Assembly (NCBI GenBank): GCA_034509425.1
Contig: JAVTVJ010001780.1
Coordinates: 1 to 64,000, forward strand
Length of the DNA stretch: 64,000 nucleotides
Direction: 5' to 3'
Source: Eopsaltria australis
Taxonomy: Eukaryota > Chordata > Aves > Passeriformes > Petroicidae
Shown here piece by piece: positions 10,730 to 22,133 of the stretch. Numbering within the stretch: the first letter of the stretch is position 1; each line of letters begins with the position of its first letter. The notes under the pieces were generated by a model. That model was given only the letters and a program-made list of their open reading frames with translations, made no database searches and was not told the DNA's origin. The translations under genes were made by a program, and so were the position numbers.

Positions 10730-11460
10730 GCTCCAGCATAGGGTCCCTCCCACAGAAGACAATTCTACATTAAATACTCCAATGTGAGTCCTTCCCATAG
10801 GCTGCAGTTCTTCACAAACTGCTCCAACATTGGTTGCTTCCACAGGGTGCAGTCCTTCAGGAACAGATTGTTCCAGTGTGGGTCCCTTGCGGGGTCACAA
10901 GTCCTGCCAACAGACCTGCTCCAGCGTGGGCTCCTCTCTCCATGGATCCACAGGTCCTGCCAGGAACCTGCTCCAGCTCAGGCTTTCCACAGGGCCACAG
11001 CCTCCTTTGGGCACATCTACCTGCTCTGGCATGGGGTCTTCCACAGGCTGCAGGTGGGTCTCTGCTCCCCCATGGACTTCCACAGGCTGCAGGGGCAGAG
11101 CTACTTCACCATGATCTTCACCACAGGCTGTGGGGGAGTCTCTGCTCAGCTGCCTGGACACCTTCTCTCTCTCATTTTTTGATGACCTGGGTGTCTTCAG
11201 AGTTGTTTCTCTCCATGTTCTCACTCCTTTTGCTTCTATTGCACAGGCTTTTTCCCCCCGCCCTTCTTAACTCTGCTATCCCAGAGGCACTACCACCGAC
11301 ACTAATGGATTCAGCCTTGGCCAGCACTGGATGCATCTTGGAGCCAGCTGACATTGGTTCTGTTGTACATGGGGGGAGCTTCCAACAGCTTCTTACAGAA
11401 GCCACCCTGGTAGTCCCCCCCACAACCAAAACCCTGTCACATAAACCCAATAAAAAGCCT
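10730..11460 (+). repeat. Degenerate tandem-repeat block resembling an avian LTR
   Basis: About seven imperfect units of roughly 45-50 bp occur between 10730 and 11150, each with a CTGCTCCAGC-like start and a CACAGGCTGCAG-like core. They are followed by a unique part ending in AATAAAAAGCC near 11450. The 250-codon open frame across it is a by-product of the repeat period and low stop density. The arrangement is like dispersed bird LTR repeats I know in general form, but I could not find ends or a target duplication. Confidence 0.45.
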
Positions 11461-13778
11461 CACCTCTCTAGTAGCATCCTGCATGGACACCTCTCTAAAA
11501 TTCAGGCCAATATTTGTACCATGGAAAGCCACCAAGCAAATGTTTGGAAAAAAAATCTATCCTCAATTGCAGATGCCAAGCACTGAGTGGAAGCCAGCTC
11601 CTCTGACTATTTTGGAAAGGGAAGGCAGGTGGAGACCTTGACCTATGGAGCAGTTAACTTTGGCTGCACATCTCCAGCTTTTCAAACAAGGGGAAGCAGT
11701 GCACATCTCCAGCTACATCCAAGAGCTCAGCCTTGAGGAATACAAGTCAACCAGTAGCAACAGCACTTGTTGACCCTTGCAGGCCTGCTTTGAATAAAAA
11801 CAGGGATACACTGAATTGAAATGATTGAGGTTGGAAATGGGAATGAGTTTGCTGTGAATCACATGGCTGCAAAAAGGGTATGACATGCACAGCCTTCTGT
11901 AAGGTACAAGGGAGGGAAGACAGGTGTCTCATGAATTATGAGTAAAGTGGGACAATTTAGGGAAAGTTTTAACTTTTAAAAAAAGAAAAAAAAAGGAGGA
12001 GACCAAAAGCCATTAGATACATAACCTTGTAGTCTAATATGGCCATAAATTAACAGCTGCACTATATTATGTAAATTTATGTTAAATTATTCACTACCTG
12101 TCACCATATCTCCATAAAAAAATCTACACACTGACATTTATGAAAAATGACATCTGATAATAGTTTTGCTATGTATTTCAGTGGCTGCAATTGCCTTGTA
12201 ACCATCTTGACTGCTGCTGAGGCAAACACTACTGAAACAGATGCTTTAGGAGGTCTAATGAATTCATTAGTATCCACAGTTCACCCTCCAGGAGGGCACT
12301 GTCCATGTAAGTCAGTGTCCTTAGGTAGCACACCTCTTCCTTTAGCTTCAGAACTTGCTGGAGAAGAGCCAGGAAAGATCACACAGGTCTCTCTATCACT
12401 CCAGCTATGAGCTGGAATTGGATACCCTGTAAGGACCCTGGCTGCACCCATTCAGTGTTGAATGTGCTGGTCACTAAGCACAGCAGGGCCATGTTGGAGG
12501 GGGACACAACCCAGTTTGGCCTCCTTAACCCATAAGAATCAGTGATCATCCAGTTGTGAAAACCTGAATCAGAGCTCTTCTTGAGATAAGATGCTTTATA
12601 AATCACACCTGGTTTGAGATGGACCTTCAGCTGCCCAGCTGTGTGCTTCTGCTGACTGGAACTGATACACACAAGTGAGGTGCCCCAGCAATCCTGACTG
12701 CAGTGAGGCACAGCACACAGGGACACATTATCCACACTTATGCTAAATAGGACATATAGTGAGTTTGGGAACTGTTGTGTGTCTCATCCTCCACAGCCCC
12801 TGAAGCAGTGGTGTGCTTCCCCAGCAATTACAGAGGGAGCTCATGATGTGGGTTCACATGAGCCTCGCACAGGTTTACTTACCCCACACTGCCACTGCAG
12901 ATGGTGAAGCCTGAACAGCAGGCTCTGGCTGTTGGCCTCCTCCTGAAGGGTCTAGGCAAGGAGTTCTGGCTCAGCCCTCCAGTCAAGGAGGGAATCTGAC
13001 TGGTTTCACCATGCATTTGCTGGCTGAACTCTAACATCCAGCTAAAGCACAGACCTGCACCCACAGAACACCTATTTGCTACAGGTGACTCTGCTGTGGC
13101 TTAAGGTAGCAGCAGCAACTGCAGCCCACTGAAAGACTTCTGTTGCCTTTTCCCCCAGCCTGAAAAAGAAACTCGAGATCATTTTAGCAAGGAGGTAATA
13201 TAAAAGGGGATCTTTTTTTTAAGGGCTTCAGGAGCAGTTATGGAAAGGTGTCCATAAAAGCCCACTCCCTCCAGGGGTGAGTACATATTTATAGCTTTTA
13301 GGAAATTAGCATAATTGATTAAAAGCACCAATTAAGAGAACAAGTGGTGATTCAATTCCCCCTCAGGTCCAGCCCCTTCTTTGGAGCCCCCCTCTTAGCA
13401 CTGGATCTACTTTGTTTATGAAAATGCGCCTCACAGTTGTTTTTGGCCTTGGTTCCCAGGAAGAACCGAGATAGGACAGGGCCTTGTACCCCCCAGGGCT
13501 TGGAGCTCTGGAATTTGTTTTGTCTTTCTGCTTAGGGAAAGGCCCTGGAAAAGTACTGGGAAAACTAGCTATTAATACAATAGGCTACAGAGCTACAAAT
13601 ATATGTGCAAAGAGTACAGAGAACAAATAAAAGAAAAAAGGCAGAAACCAAATGGCATCAGTTCCAGTGATTAACTTTGGAGCAAGCCAAGGATAAGGAA
13701 AAAAACTCTGTAGTTCACTAAGAAATGGGAAAGAAGGTCAGCTTCTTCTGGTTATTCCTGATAAATTTTGAGTATAAG
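11461..13778. other. No confident gene; possible decayed env-like fragment on minus strand at 12379-12735
   Basis: The stretch has no clear gene. A minus-strand frame of 118 codons (12735-12379) contains several Cys and Trp residues and could be a worn piece of a retroviral surface glycoprotein, but no diagnostic motif is present and I give this little weight. The segment 13190-13560 has some LTR-like composition without definable ends. Confidence 0.2.
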
Positions 13779-15393
13779 TGTAGTGGTTTCAGTTCGCTTA
13801 TTCAGGTTTGTGGCTAAATGCTAGCACACTTACTTAAATTTACTTGATTGTTTGTTGTGAGATGAGGATCAGGAGCAGGCAAAGCAGGCTCAAACTTTAT
13901 AAAGTACAAACAAGGTTTATTAATATACCTAAGACAAAGGGAAAAGAAAAAAAAAACCCAAGAAAAACTAGAACAAACTCTTCAGACCACCCCTCCTTCC
14001 TCCACTTCTCCATTTCATTCTCCCTGACAACATACAAAAGACAACACTTTGACTTCTAGTCAGTTTACAACTTCAGAAACAGCTCTTGTTCTAGTTCATT
14101 TAGGGAGAGAAGTTTCTTTTGCTTACATTATGGATTTTCTGTAAGAAAAATACAGTTTTTATGGGTCTTCTGCCTCACCATTAACCGCCGCCCGGAGCAA
14201 AGTCCAGCTTAATGGTGGATCCCTCCCACACCAGTAGCCTTCCCACAGCCACTTGGGTGGGTTATGAACAGTCCACAGGGTACTTGTTTTAAGGATGCCT
14301 AGTTTAATTGCAGCAACAAAGAAAATCCCTTCTTCTGTGCTTAGCAACACAGGTTCTCCTGACAACTCAGGTTTTCTAGCATTCTCCCTGGGACCAGGGC
14401 TCTGGGTCACAGCCACTCCTCTCTCTTGGTTCTAGTTTCTCATCAGGCTATACTTTTTCAACACTTACTTGTCTGTACTTAGGTATTTCAGTTCATTGGC
14501 TGCAATAAGAACTTCACATCTCCCTTTGGACTATATCTTCATATATTACAGAGAATTTATTAGCTCAGTCTTCAACTATGGTTCCCTAAAAGAGTTTTCA
14601 GCTTCACTCTTGAAGCAACTTTCTATGCACCTCCTTGTGAGTATTAGTTCTGCTTTCCTCACTGACTGTAAAGTCTCTGCGCTGCACTATGTAGATGTCC
14701 ACACTCGTTCCTCTCTCTGCGAGGAAGGATGGATGTCTGTGAGTTTAGTCTAGGCATGGAGAGAGTTAATCTCTGTCTCTCTCTCTCTCCGGCAGTGTGA
14801 GGATCACATGCTTTTTGCCGGGCTGTTTGAACAGGTCCGAGCGGGATGGCAAACGCTCTCAAGAGTTTCTCTGCTTGGCTCTGCCAAGCTGGCTCGGCCT
14901 GGTAGGGCCATCTGGGCCCGGGGTGACAGGGCAGGGCCTGGCCCAAGCTGGATGGAGTCTCGCCTGGTCCTTGCCTGGCCCGGCTCTCTCTCTCGTGTAG
15001 CTGACGCACCGGCTGAGCTGGATCTGCTGAAAATTCCAGCCGTTTCCTCCCCCATGCCCGGCTGCAGCTGCACGGCTGCTCCAAACTTCCCTCCCCCCCC
15101 CCCCCCCCTTTTTGGAAGGAGGGGGCGGGAAGCTGAGGCCTTACCAGCGAGAGAAGCAGGAGCTGCTCTTCTTTACACAGCAGCAGCAGGTCCAAAGAGG
15201 AAGAGCATCAGAGAGTCTCTGCTTATATATGGTTTTTTCCTCGAAAGCAGATCAACTTTTTAATTGGTTTACCTACCTATCAATCCTTAAAACGACTTGA
15301 TTATTGGCTCTCTCTCTCAGGAAGGAAGTTGTATTCCTTCCTGCAGCACAGATCACTTCCTAGATTTTGACCCCTCTGGCCTAACCCAGGACA
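13779..15393 (-). mobile_element. Solo LTR, family LTR-2, copy b (TSD ATAAG)
   Basis: A full 1615-bp LTR-2 reads TGTAGTGG to AGGACA on the plus strand and is flanked by a perfect 5-bp duplication ATAAG (13774-13778 and 15394-15398). Promoter and polyadenylation signals lie on the minus strand. It serves as the uninterrupted reference for copy a. Confidence 0.93.
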
Positions 15394-16351
15394 ATAAGCT
15401 AAGAAGCAGAGGGCAAAAGATAAAAGAAAATCCAAGTGCCCTCCTATTAAGCCAAAAACCATGCTATAAATGCCTTATGTACTTCCAGGGTCACTGTCCC
15501 TAATTTGACCTTCCAGTTCTGCTCAGAAACATTAAGCCAACATTTCAGAAATGGGAAAAAGGAAGAGGGGATAGATGTTAAAGAAAGAAAGAAGGGAGGG
15601 AGGGGAGGCATAAGAATACACAAGCTTTTGCAACATCAGGAAGCTGTCTCTTAAATCTGAGATCATGAAACGCTTCTAACCAGGCCCAACTGCTGAATAT
15701 TACAAGAGCCATCATCTCGTGTGCATTGCATTCAGCTTTATTTTCTACTCCCCTGCATGGACTGGGTATGATTCACAGCACAGTCACAGGAAAGAGTCAT
15801 TACTATTTATTTGGAGTGAGATGAGTGACTGCTCTAAACAGCATCCTGCGATAGTGTAGATAATCTTTTTTTATTAAGCACACCCATGCCCTCTTTTTTC
15901 CCTTCTGCTCTTCAATATTCTCTTCACAAAGAACATTTTATTTCAGTGCTGGCTGCATAGTTGAAAAAGGGAAGAGGGAAATTTACAGCACTCATTAGAG
16001 AAGACGCAGAAGCATGGCAGCAAACACTGGCTTCACCACTCTGTGTGCACAGAAACATCCCCACACCGTGCACGTGCCACACAAACAGTCTGTACACAAA
16101 GAGAAGGAGACAATTCTTGAAGTACAGCCACTTATAATAAAATTAGAATAATAATTGCCTGGCTGTGGGTGAGCCTGCTCGCCCCCATTTTGTACATTTG
16201 CTGCAGCTGGAACATGTCAGAACACCCTGAACTCACTCTGCTCCAGACAGCCCTAAAAAACAGCTCATCTCCCCCAACCGCTGAGCAGCTCCCCTGTTTT
16301 CCTTAAAAGACACTGCTCACAATTTTGCTGCAGCAATTTATCTCTGGCTAC
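15394..16351. other. Unique sequence, no gene recognised
   Basis: Contains a purine-rich run near 15575-15610 and otherwise unremarkable sequence. The last five bases, GCTAC (16347-16351), are the left target duplication of provirus A. Confidence 0.6.
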
Positions 16352-17346
16352 TATTGGAGTTTGGATTTAGCTTTTTTTCCTAAGGAATTTTTCTCCCATG
16401 GGTTGCTAAGAGACTAATGACTGAGCCTAATAGCTGAGTACTTAAGAGAACAAAGCACAAGGCTAGAGCCTTTCTCCTTGGCAGGGTGCGGCAGAATTGC
16501 CCTCATGGAAGCAGGGCCTGAAAACCCGAGATTTTGGAGACTGAAAAGGCAAGGGTTGGGGGGAGGTGGCTCTCTTGCTCGGGACCCTCGGAGCTGGACG
16601 GTCGGATCTGCTGTCTGCTGAACCACAGCCCCTGAGAAGCCAGCACGGAGCTGCCGGTCTGTCTGCTGTGAGTCTTTTCCTCTCTGCCCCATCGGGAGCT
16701 GCCTGCCACCAGCCTGTCTCTCCCCCGCTCCTCCACGCCACTCCGAGTTTTTCGCTACATTGTAGCAGGGCTCCCCCTGCATGTTGGGACATCTTACCGT
16801 CCCAGCTTGGTGTGTCCGGGGATCCTGCTGTGGCACCGACACCAGCTGCCCCCCCAAGGGTCTGTGGAACAAAGGCTCTCCTCCATACCTCCGTGCCTCA
16901 GGCAGCCGCCATTGCCGTGTGCTACCTGGGCTCACGCCAGAGCACCCCCTGCAGCCACCAGGGAATCATCGCACCCAGAGCGCCCCGTGAAGCCACCAGG
17001 GAAACATCACACCAGAGCACCCCCTGCAGCCACCGGGGAATCATCACACCCAGAGCGCCCCCTGCAGGCTGTGACTGGAAATGCACCAAAAAGGGAAAGG
17101 TGCCTGAAGCCAAGAAGGCTGCCACTGGGTTTCTGGTTCTGTTTGTTGGTTAACACCATAGCTGTTGTTATTTGTTAGCTTTGTTTTAGATATTAGTAAA
17201 GAACTGTTATTCCTATTCCCATATCTTTGCCTGAGAGCCTCTTGATTTCAAATTTATAATGATTCGGAGGGAGGGGGGTTACAGTTTCCCATTCCAAGGG
17301 AGGCTGCTGCCTTCCTAAACAGACACCTGTCTTTCAAACCAGGACA
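16352..17346 (+). repeat. 5' LTR of provirus A (family LTR-1)
   Basis: This 995-bp LTR starts TATTGGAG (the first G of the usual TG has become A) and ends ACCAGGACA. It is about 75 bp longer than the 3' LTR because a ~37-bp GC-rich unit near 16950-17070 is present in three copies instead of one. A GAGTACTTAAGAGAAC promoter-like block and an AGTAAAGAACTG polyadenylation-like signal are present. Confidence 0.92.
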
Positions 17347-17351
17347 GATTT

Positions 17352-17369
17352 TGGTGCCCAATGTCGGGC
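17352..17369 (+). other. Primer-binding site of provirus A, tRNA-Lys1,2-like
   Basis: TGGTGCCCAATGTCGGGC lies five bases after the 5' LTR. It resembles the tRNA-Lys1,2 type site at 15 of 18 positions. Provirus D has a related site. The tRNA assignment is tentative. Confidence 0.5.
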
Positions 17370-18060
17370 ACGAGGGCATCGAGAGGAAAAAGGATAACAG
17401 TTCTTGAGTAACGCAGTTTTTGTGTGCTGGATATAGGAACCTCATTAGGTTGCACCATGTGGTCTAGCTTATCCCGGTTCGTATGGCAAGTGGTCACAGC
17501 TGTCTCTCTGCCATTTGCAGCCCCGTATCTAAACATGGGCCCTATAACTAAGGCTACGGTGGCTGTTGTACAGTTTGTGGTGTGGGTCGATAAGGTGAGG
17601 AATTCATGAATTTTCAACTTCCTCTGGAAGGCAGGCATGTGGATTCAGAGCTACCACACATTAATGACATGTTTTCAGGGTTACTTTAATAATGGTACTT
17701 ACTGTGAGGAAATGACACCAAAAGAAATTTTCCCACAACCCTTCACCCAGCTCTTTGGGCCTATTCCACCAATCTTTGAGGGGTTCGAATCTTCTCTAAA
17801 TGCGAATGATATCATACAGTGGCTGGCGTTGCTGATAGTCCTACTCTCTTTAGCATTCAGGGATAAAGGAGGTCTGACTTGGATAGCCACCCTGACACCC
17901 ACCCCAGACAACAGGGATGAGGCCCCAGAACCTGACATAGCCCCAGAGACTAGGAACACCATCCCAGAACCTGACATTGCCCCAGACACTAAGGATGCTG
18001 CTACAGAGTCTGACCCAGCCCCACAGCCCACCTCAGAAACAACCCACCCAGATTGGGTGG

Positions 18061-18632
18061 TGTCGTAGGTTGACCTTGGCCAGGGGCCAGGTGCCCACTC
18101 AGTCACTCTATCACTCCCCCTCCCGCTGGGAGAGGGGAGAGGATAATATTGGAAAAAAATATCAGGGTGAGTAAAGGCAGTTTTATTACAGTGGGGAAAA
18201 AATTAGAACAAGCAAGTTGAAAGTTGCGCGCGCAAGAGCAAGAAGGGAAAACAATCAATCTCTACTTCCCATCAGCAGCGATGTCCGGACGCTTTCTGGG
18301 AAGCAGGGCTTCAGCACGCGTGGTGGTTTTTCAAGGAGACAAACATGGGCCAGCCCTGAGTGCCTCCTCCTCCTCCTCTCTTCCTTCCCTTATATATCTG
18401 AGCTGATGTCATATGGTATGGAATATCCCTTTGGCTGACTGGGGTCAGCTGGCCTGCTTGTGTCCCCTCCCAGGATCTTGCCCCCCCCATCCCCTTCAGT
18501 GGGGGAAGGAATGTCAGAGGGACAGCACTGCTTGGCAGTAGCCAAAACACTGCTCTGTTATCAACACCAGCTACCAAAGCAAAGCACAGCACTGTAAGGC
18601 CTGTGAGCTTTACCCCAGTCAGACCCAATACA
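18061..18632 (-). repeat. 3' LTR of provirus B
   Basis: 572 bp reading TGTATTGGG to ACCTACGACA on the minus strand, with a TATATAAG box (about 18400) and AATAAA (near 18186-18181). Just upstream on the minus strand is a purine tract AAGGGGTGGAAAT (18633-18645) that serves as polypurine tract. Confidence 0.95.
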
Positions 18633-18955
18633 ATTTCCACCCCTTATTTCATACCATTTGTATCATGCTCAGAAATCCTTTCCTACTCACAAATGCAATT
18701 TAAGCTACATCCTTAAACCACCCCCATCACATTAACTACTATCTCCTGTCCTTTCGCATCCTTCCACGTGGTCTCCATTTCCAGCAGAATGTGGGGTCAG
18801 GGCAGGAGGAATAGTAAACTTGATTGTCGAGGACTGGCACCATCCCTGTTCATTGTGGCCTTTTTCTTGCTCCTTGCTGAAATTCGTTCTTCATCAGCTC
18901 ATGTCCCTTCTGCTACTTACATCCTGCAACATACAACTTCCAACATACATTATTC

Positions 18956-21900
18956 TTACCCCAAGGTTAAGTCACCTTGGGGCACACACTGGGTCTCCCC
19001 ATCCTCCCGCATTACCCACCAAGTGCACCCAGGTCCTTGGGCAAAGACAATCCCACGAATGGGTTTGCCCTTCCCCATGGGGGACGCAACCCACACTGAC
19101 TTCCCCAGCCACTTTCCTATGTGTAGTGCAGGAACCTTGTCTCCTTCCACAGTTGTCTAAGGGTTTAGTTTGGGCGGGACCAGGGCGATTAACAGATCCC
19201 CTAGTATTGACTAGCCAAGTGGCTTCTGCCAAGTTCACATCCCAATGCTTCCATGTCCCATTACCTAGTGCCCTTAACATAGTTTTTAATAGTCCATTAT
19301 ATCTTTCAATCTTCCCAGAGGCCTGTGGGTGATAAGGGATATGATATATCCACTTAATGCCATGCCTCTTTGCCCAGGAGTTAATAAGATTATTTCGAAA
19401 ATGAGTCCCATTGTCTGACTCAATTCTATCTGGGGTTTCATGTCGCCACAAAATGTCTCTTTCAAGACCTGAAATTGTGTTCCGAGCCATGGCATGGTTT
19501 ACTGGGTACGTTTCCAGCCAGCCAGTTGTGGCCTCCACCATGGTGAGGATGTAACTCTTGCCTTGGCGTGTTCGTGGCAATGGCCCAATGTAATCAATTT
19601 GCCAGGCTTCACCATACTGGAACCCCAGCCACCGCCCTCCACTCCAAAGAGGCTTCACTCGTGTGGCTCGCTTGATGGCAGCGCATGTTTCACACTGATG
19701 AATAACCTGTGTGATGGCCTCCATGGTCAGATCCACCCCTCGATCATGAGCCCATCTGTATGTTGCATCCCTTCCAAGATGCCCTGATGTTTCGTGGGCC
19801 CATCGGGCTATAAATAGCTCACCCTTTCTCTCCCAATCTAGGTCCACCTGAGCTATTCCAATTTTGGTGGCCTTATCTATCCGTTCGTTGTTTTGATGCT
19901 CCTCAGTGGCACGACTTCTGGGCACATGGGCATCTACATGGCGTACTTTCACAGTCATGTTTTCTATCCGTGCAGCAATGTCTTGCCATAATGCAGCAGC
20001 CCAGATGGGTTTTCCCCTGCGCTGCCAGTTGGTTTTCTTCCACTGCTGCAGCCATCCCCATAGGGCATTAGCCACCATCCAGGAGTCAGTATAGAGATAG
20101 AGTATGGGCCACTTTTCTCTCTCAGCAATCTCTAGGGCTAGTTGGATGGCTTTCACCTCTGCAAACTGGCTTGATTCACCAACCCCTTCAGCAGTCTTAA
20201 TGACTTGTCGTGTGGGATTCCACATAGCAGCTTTCCACCTCTGATGGTTTCCTATCACTTGGCAGGATCCATCAGTAAATAAAGCATATTTTCTTTCGTT
20301 TTCTGGTAACTCGTTATATGGTGGTGCTTCTTGGGCACGAGTCACCTTCTCAGACAGTGCTCCAAAATCTATGGCTTCTAGCCAACTCAAAATCTCTTCT
20401 AGGATTCCTGGGAAGTTGGGTTTTCCCATTCGGGCTCGTTGTGTAATTAAGGCCACCCACTTACTCCATGTAGCACTGGTTGCATGATGCATGGAGGGAA
20501 TGTTTCCTTTGAACATCCAGTGTGGGACAGGCAATCGTGGTGCCAAGAGGAGACATGCTTCAGTCCCAACAACTTCTGAGGCTGCTCGAACCCCCTCATA
20601 AGCCGCTAGTATTTCTTTTTCAGTTGGAGTATAGTGGGCTTCTGATCCTCGGTAACTCCTGCTCCAGAATCCTAATGGCCGACCTCGGGTTTCTCCTGCG
20701 GTCCTCTGCCAGAGGCTCCAGGTGAGGCCCTGCTCCCCAGCTGCAGTGTAGAGTATATTTTGCACATCTGGTCCTGTCTGAACAGGCCCAAGAGCCACCG
20801 CACGAGCTATTTCCTGTTTGATTTGCTCAAAGGCCTGTTTCTGCTCAGGGCCCCACTTGAAGTCATTCTTCTTCTGGGTCACTCGATAGAGGGGGCCCAC
20901 AAGGTGACTATAGCCTGGAATGTGCATTCTCCAGAATCCTACAAGGCCCAGGAAAGCTTGTGTTTCCTTCTTAGTAACTGGTGGAGACATATTGGCAATT
21001 TTGTCAACCACCTCTGTAGGCACATGACGGCGCCCATCCTGCCATTTTATTCCTAGAAACTGGATTTCCTGCGCAGGTCCCTTCACCTCACTTTTTTTTA
21101 TGGTGAGACCAGCTTTCAGAAGAATTTGGATTATTTTCTTCCCTTTTTCAAAAACTTCTCCTGCTGTATCCCCCCACACAATGATATCATCAATATATTG
21201 CAGGTGTTCCAGAGCTCCACCCTGTTCCAGGGCAGCCTGGATCAGGCCATGGCAGATGGTGGGGCTGTGTCTCCACCCCTGGGGCAGTCGGTTCCAGGTG
21301 TACTGGACACCCCTCCAAGTGAAAGCAAATTGTGGCCTGCACTCTGCCGCCAGAGGGATTGAGAAAAATGCATTAGCTATGTCAATTGTTGCATACCATT
21401 TGGCTGCTTTTGACTCTAGCTCATATTGGAGGTCCAACATGTCTGGTACGGCAGCACTGAGAGGTGGTGTGACTTCATTCAGGCCCCGATAGTCCACTGT
21501 CAGCCGCCATTCCCCATTTGGCTTCCACACTGGCCATATGGGGCTGTTGAAGGGTGAGCGGGTCCTGCTGATAACTCCTTGGCTCTCCAGTCGATGAATT
21601 AGTTCATGGATAGGAGTCATGGAGTCCCGGTTGGTACGATACTGCCTCCGGTGCACTGTCCTGGTAGCAATCGGTACTTGTTGATCTTCCACCTGCAGCA
21701 ATCCTAAGATGAAGGGATCTTCTGAGAGGCCAGGCAGGGTGGATAACTGTTTGATCTTCTCTGTATTCACCGCAGCTATGCCAAAGGCCCATCGATATCC
21801 CTTTGGATCCTTAAAATACCCTCTCCTGAGGTAGTCGATGCCAAGGATACAAGGGGCCTCTGGACCAGTCACAATGGGGTGCCTTTGCCATCTGTCCCCT

Positions 21901-22130
21901 GTTAAGCTCACCTCAGCTTTTACTACCGACAACTCTTGGCATCCCCCTGTCACTCCAGAGATCCAGATGGCTTCTGCACTCTTGTGCCTCGATGGCATCA
22001 GTGTACACTGTGCACCGGTGTCCACTAAAGCTTTGTACTTCTGTGGATCTGATGTGCCAGGCCATCGAATCCACACCGTCCAGTATACCTGGTCATCCCT
22101 TTCCTCCTCCTGGCCGGAGGCAGGGATCCT
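18956..22130 (-). CDS. pol: pro-pol of ERVL provirus B, nearly intact (one late frameshift)
   Basis: A frame of 1034 codons (22076 to 18972), in phase with gag after its UAG, encodes protease with DTGA at residues 19-22; reverse transcriptase with the first Asp in DIANAFFSIP (D232) and YIDD at 294-297; RNase H with TDGSC at 601-605 and YTDS at 662-665; and integrase with an HHCC finger (H761, H766, C795, C798) and a D-D-35-E core (D828, D888, E924). A frameshift near 19150 throws the last ~60 residues out of frame; the original C-terminus continues in another minus frame to 18956. All catalytic motifs I looked for are present, which is unusual for such a resident copy. The domain order and RT motifs match ERVL. 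Role: reverse transcription and integration. Confidence 0.9.
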
Positions 22131-22133
22131 CTA
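22131..22133 (-). promoter_or_regulatory. In-frame UAG at the gag-pol junction of B
   Basis: The gag frame ends TAG (22133-22131) and the pro-pol frame continues in the same phase, next codon AGG. The same TAG-AGG stands at the homologous place in A (25865) and C (58624). This is the arrangement of gammaretrovirus-type readthrough. Confidence 0.7.

Noticed and set aside
10834..11586. 250-residue plus-strand frame
   Set aside because: Generated by the degenerate ~45-bp tandem repeat; the translated repeats have no conserved protein pattern.
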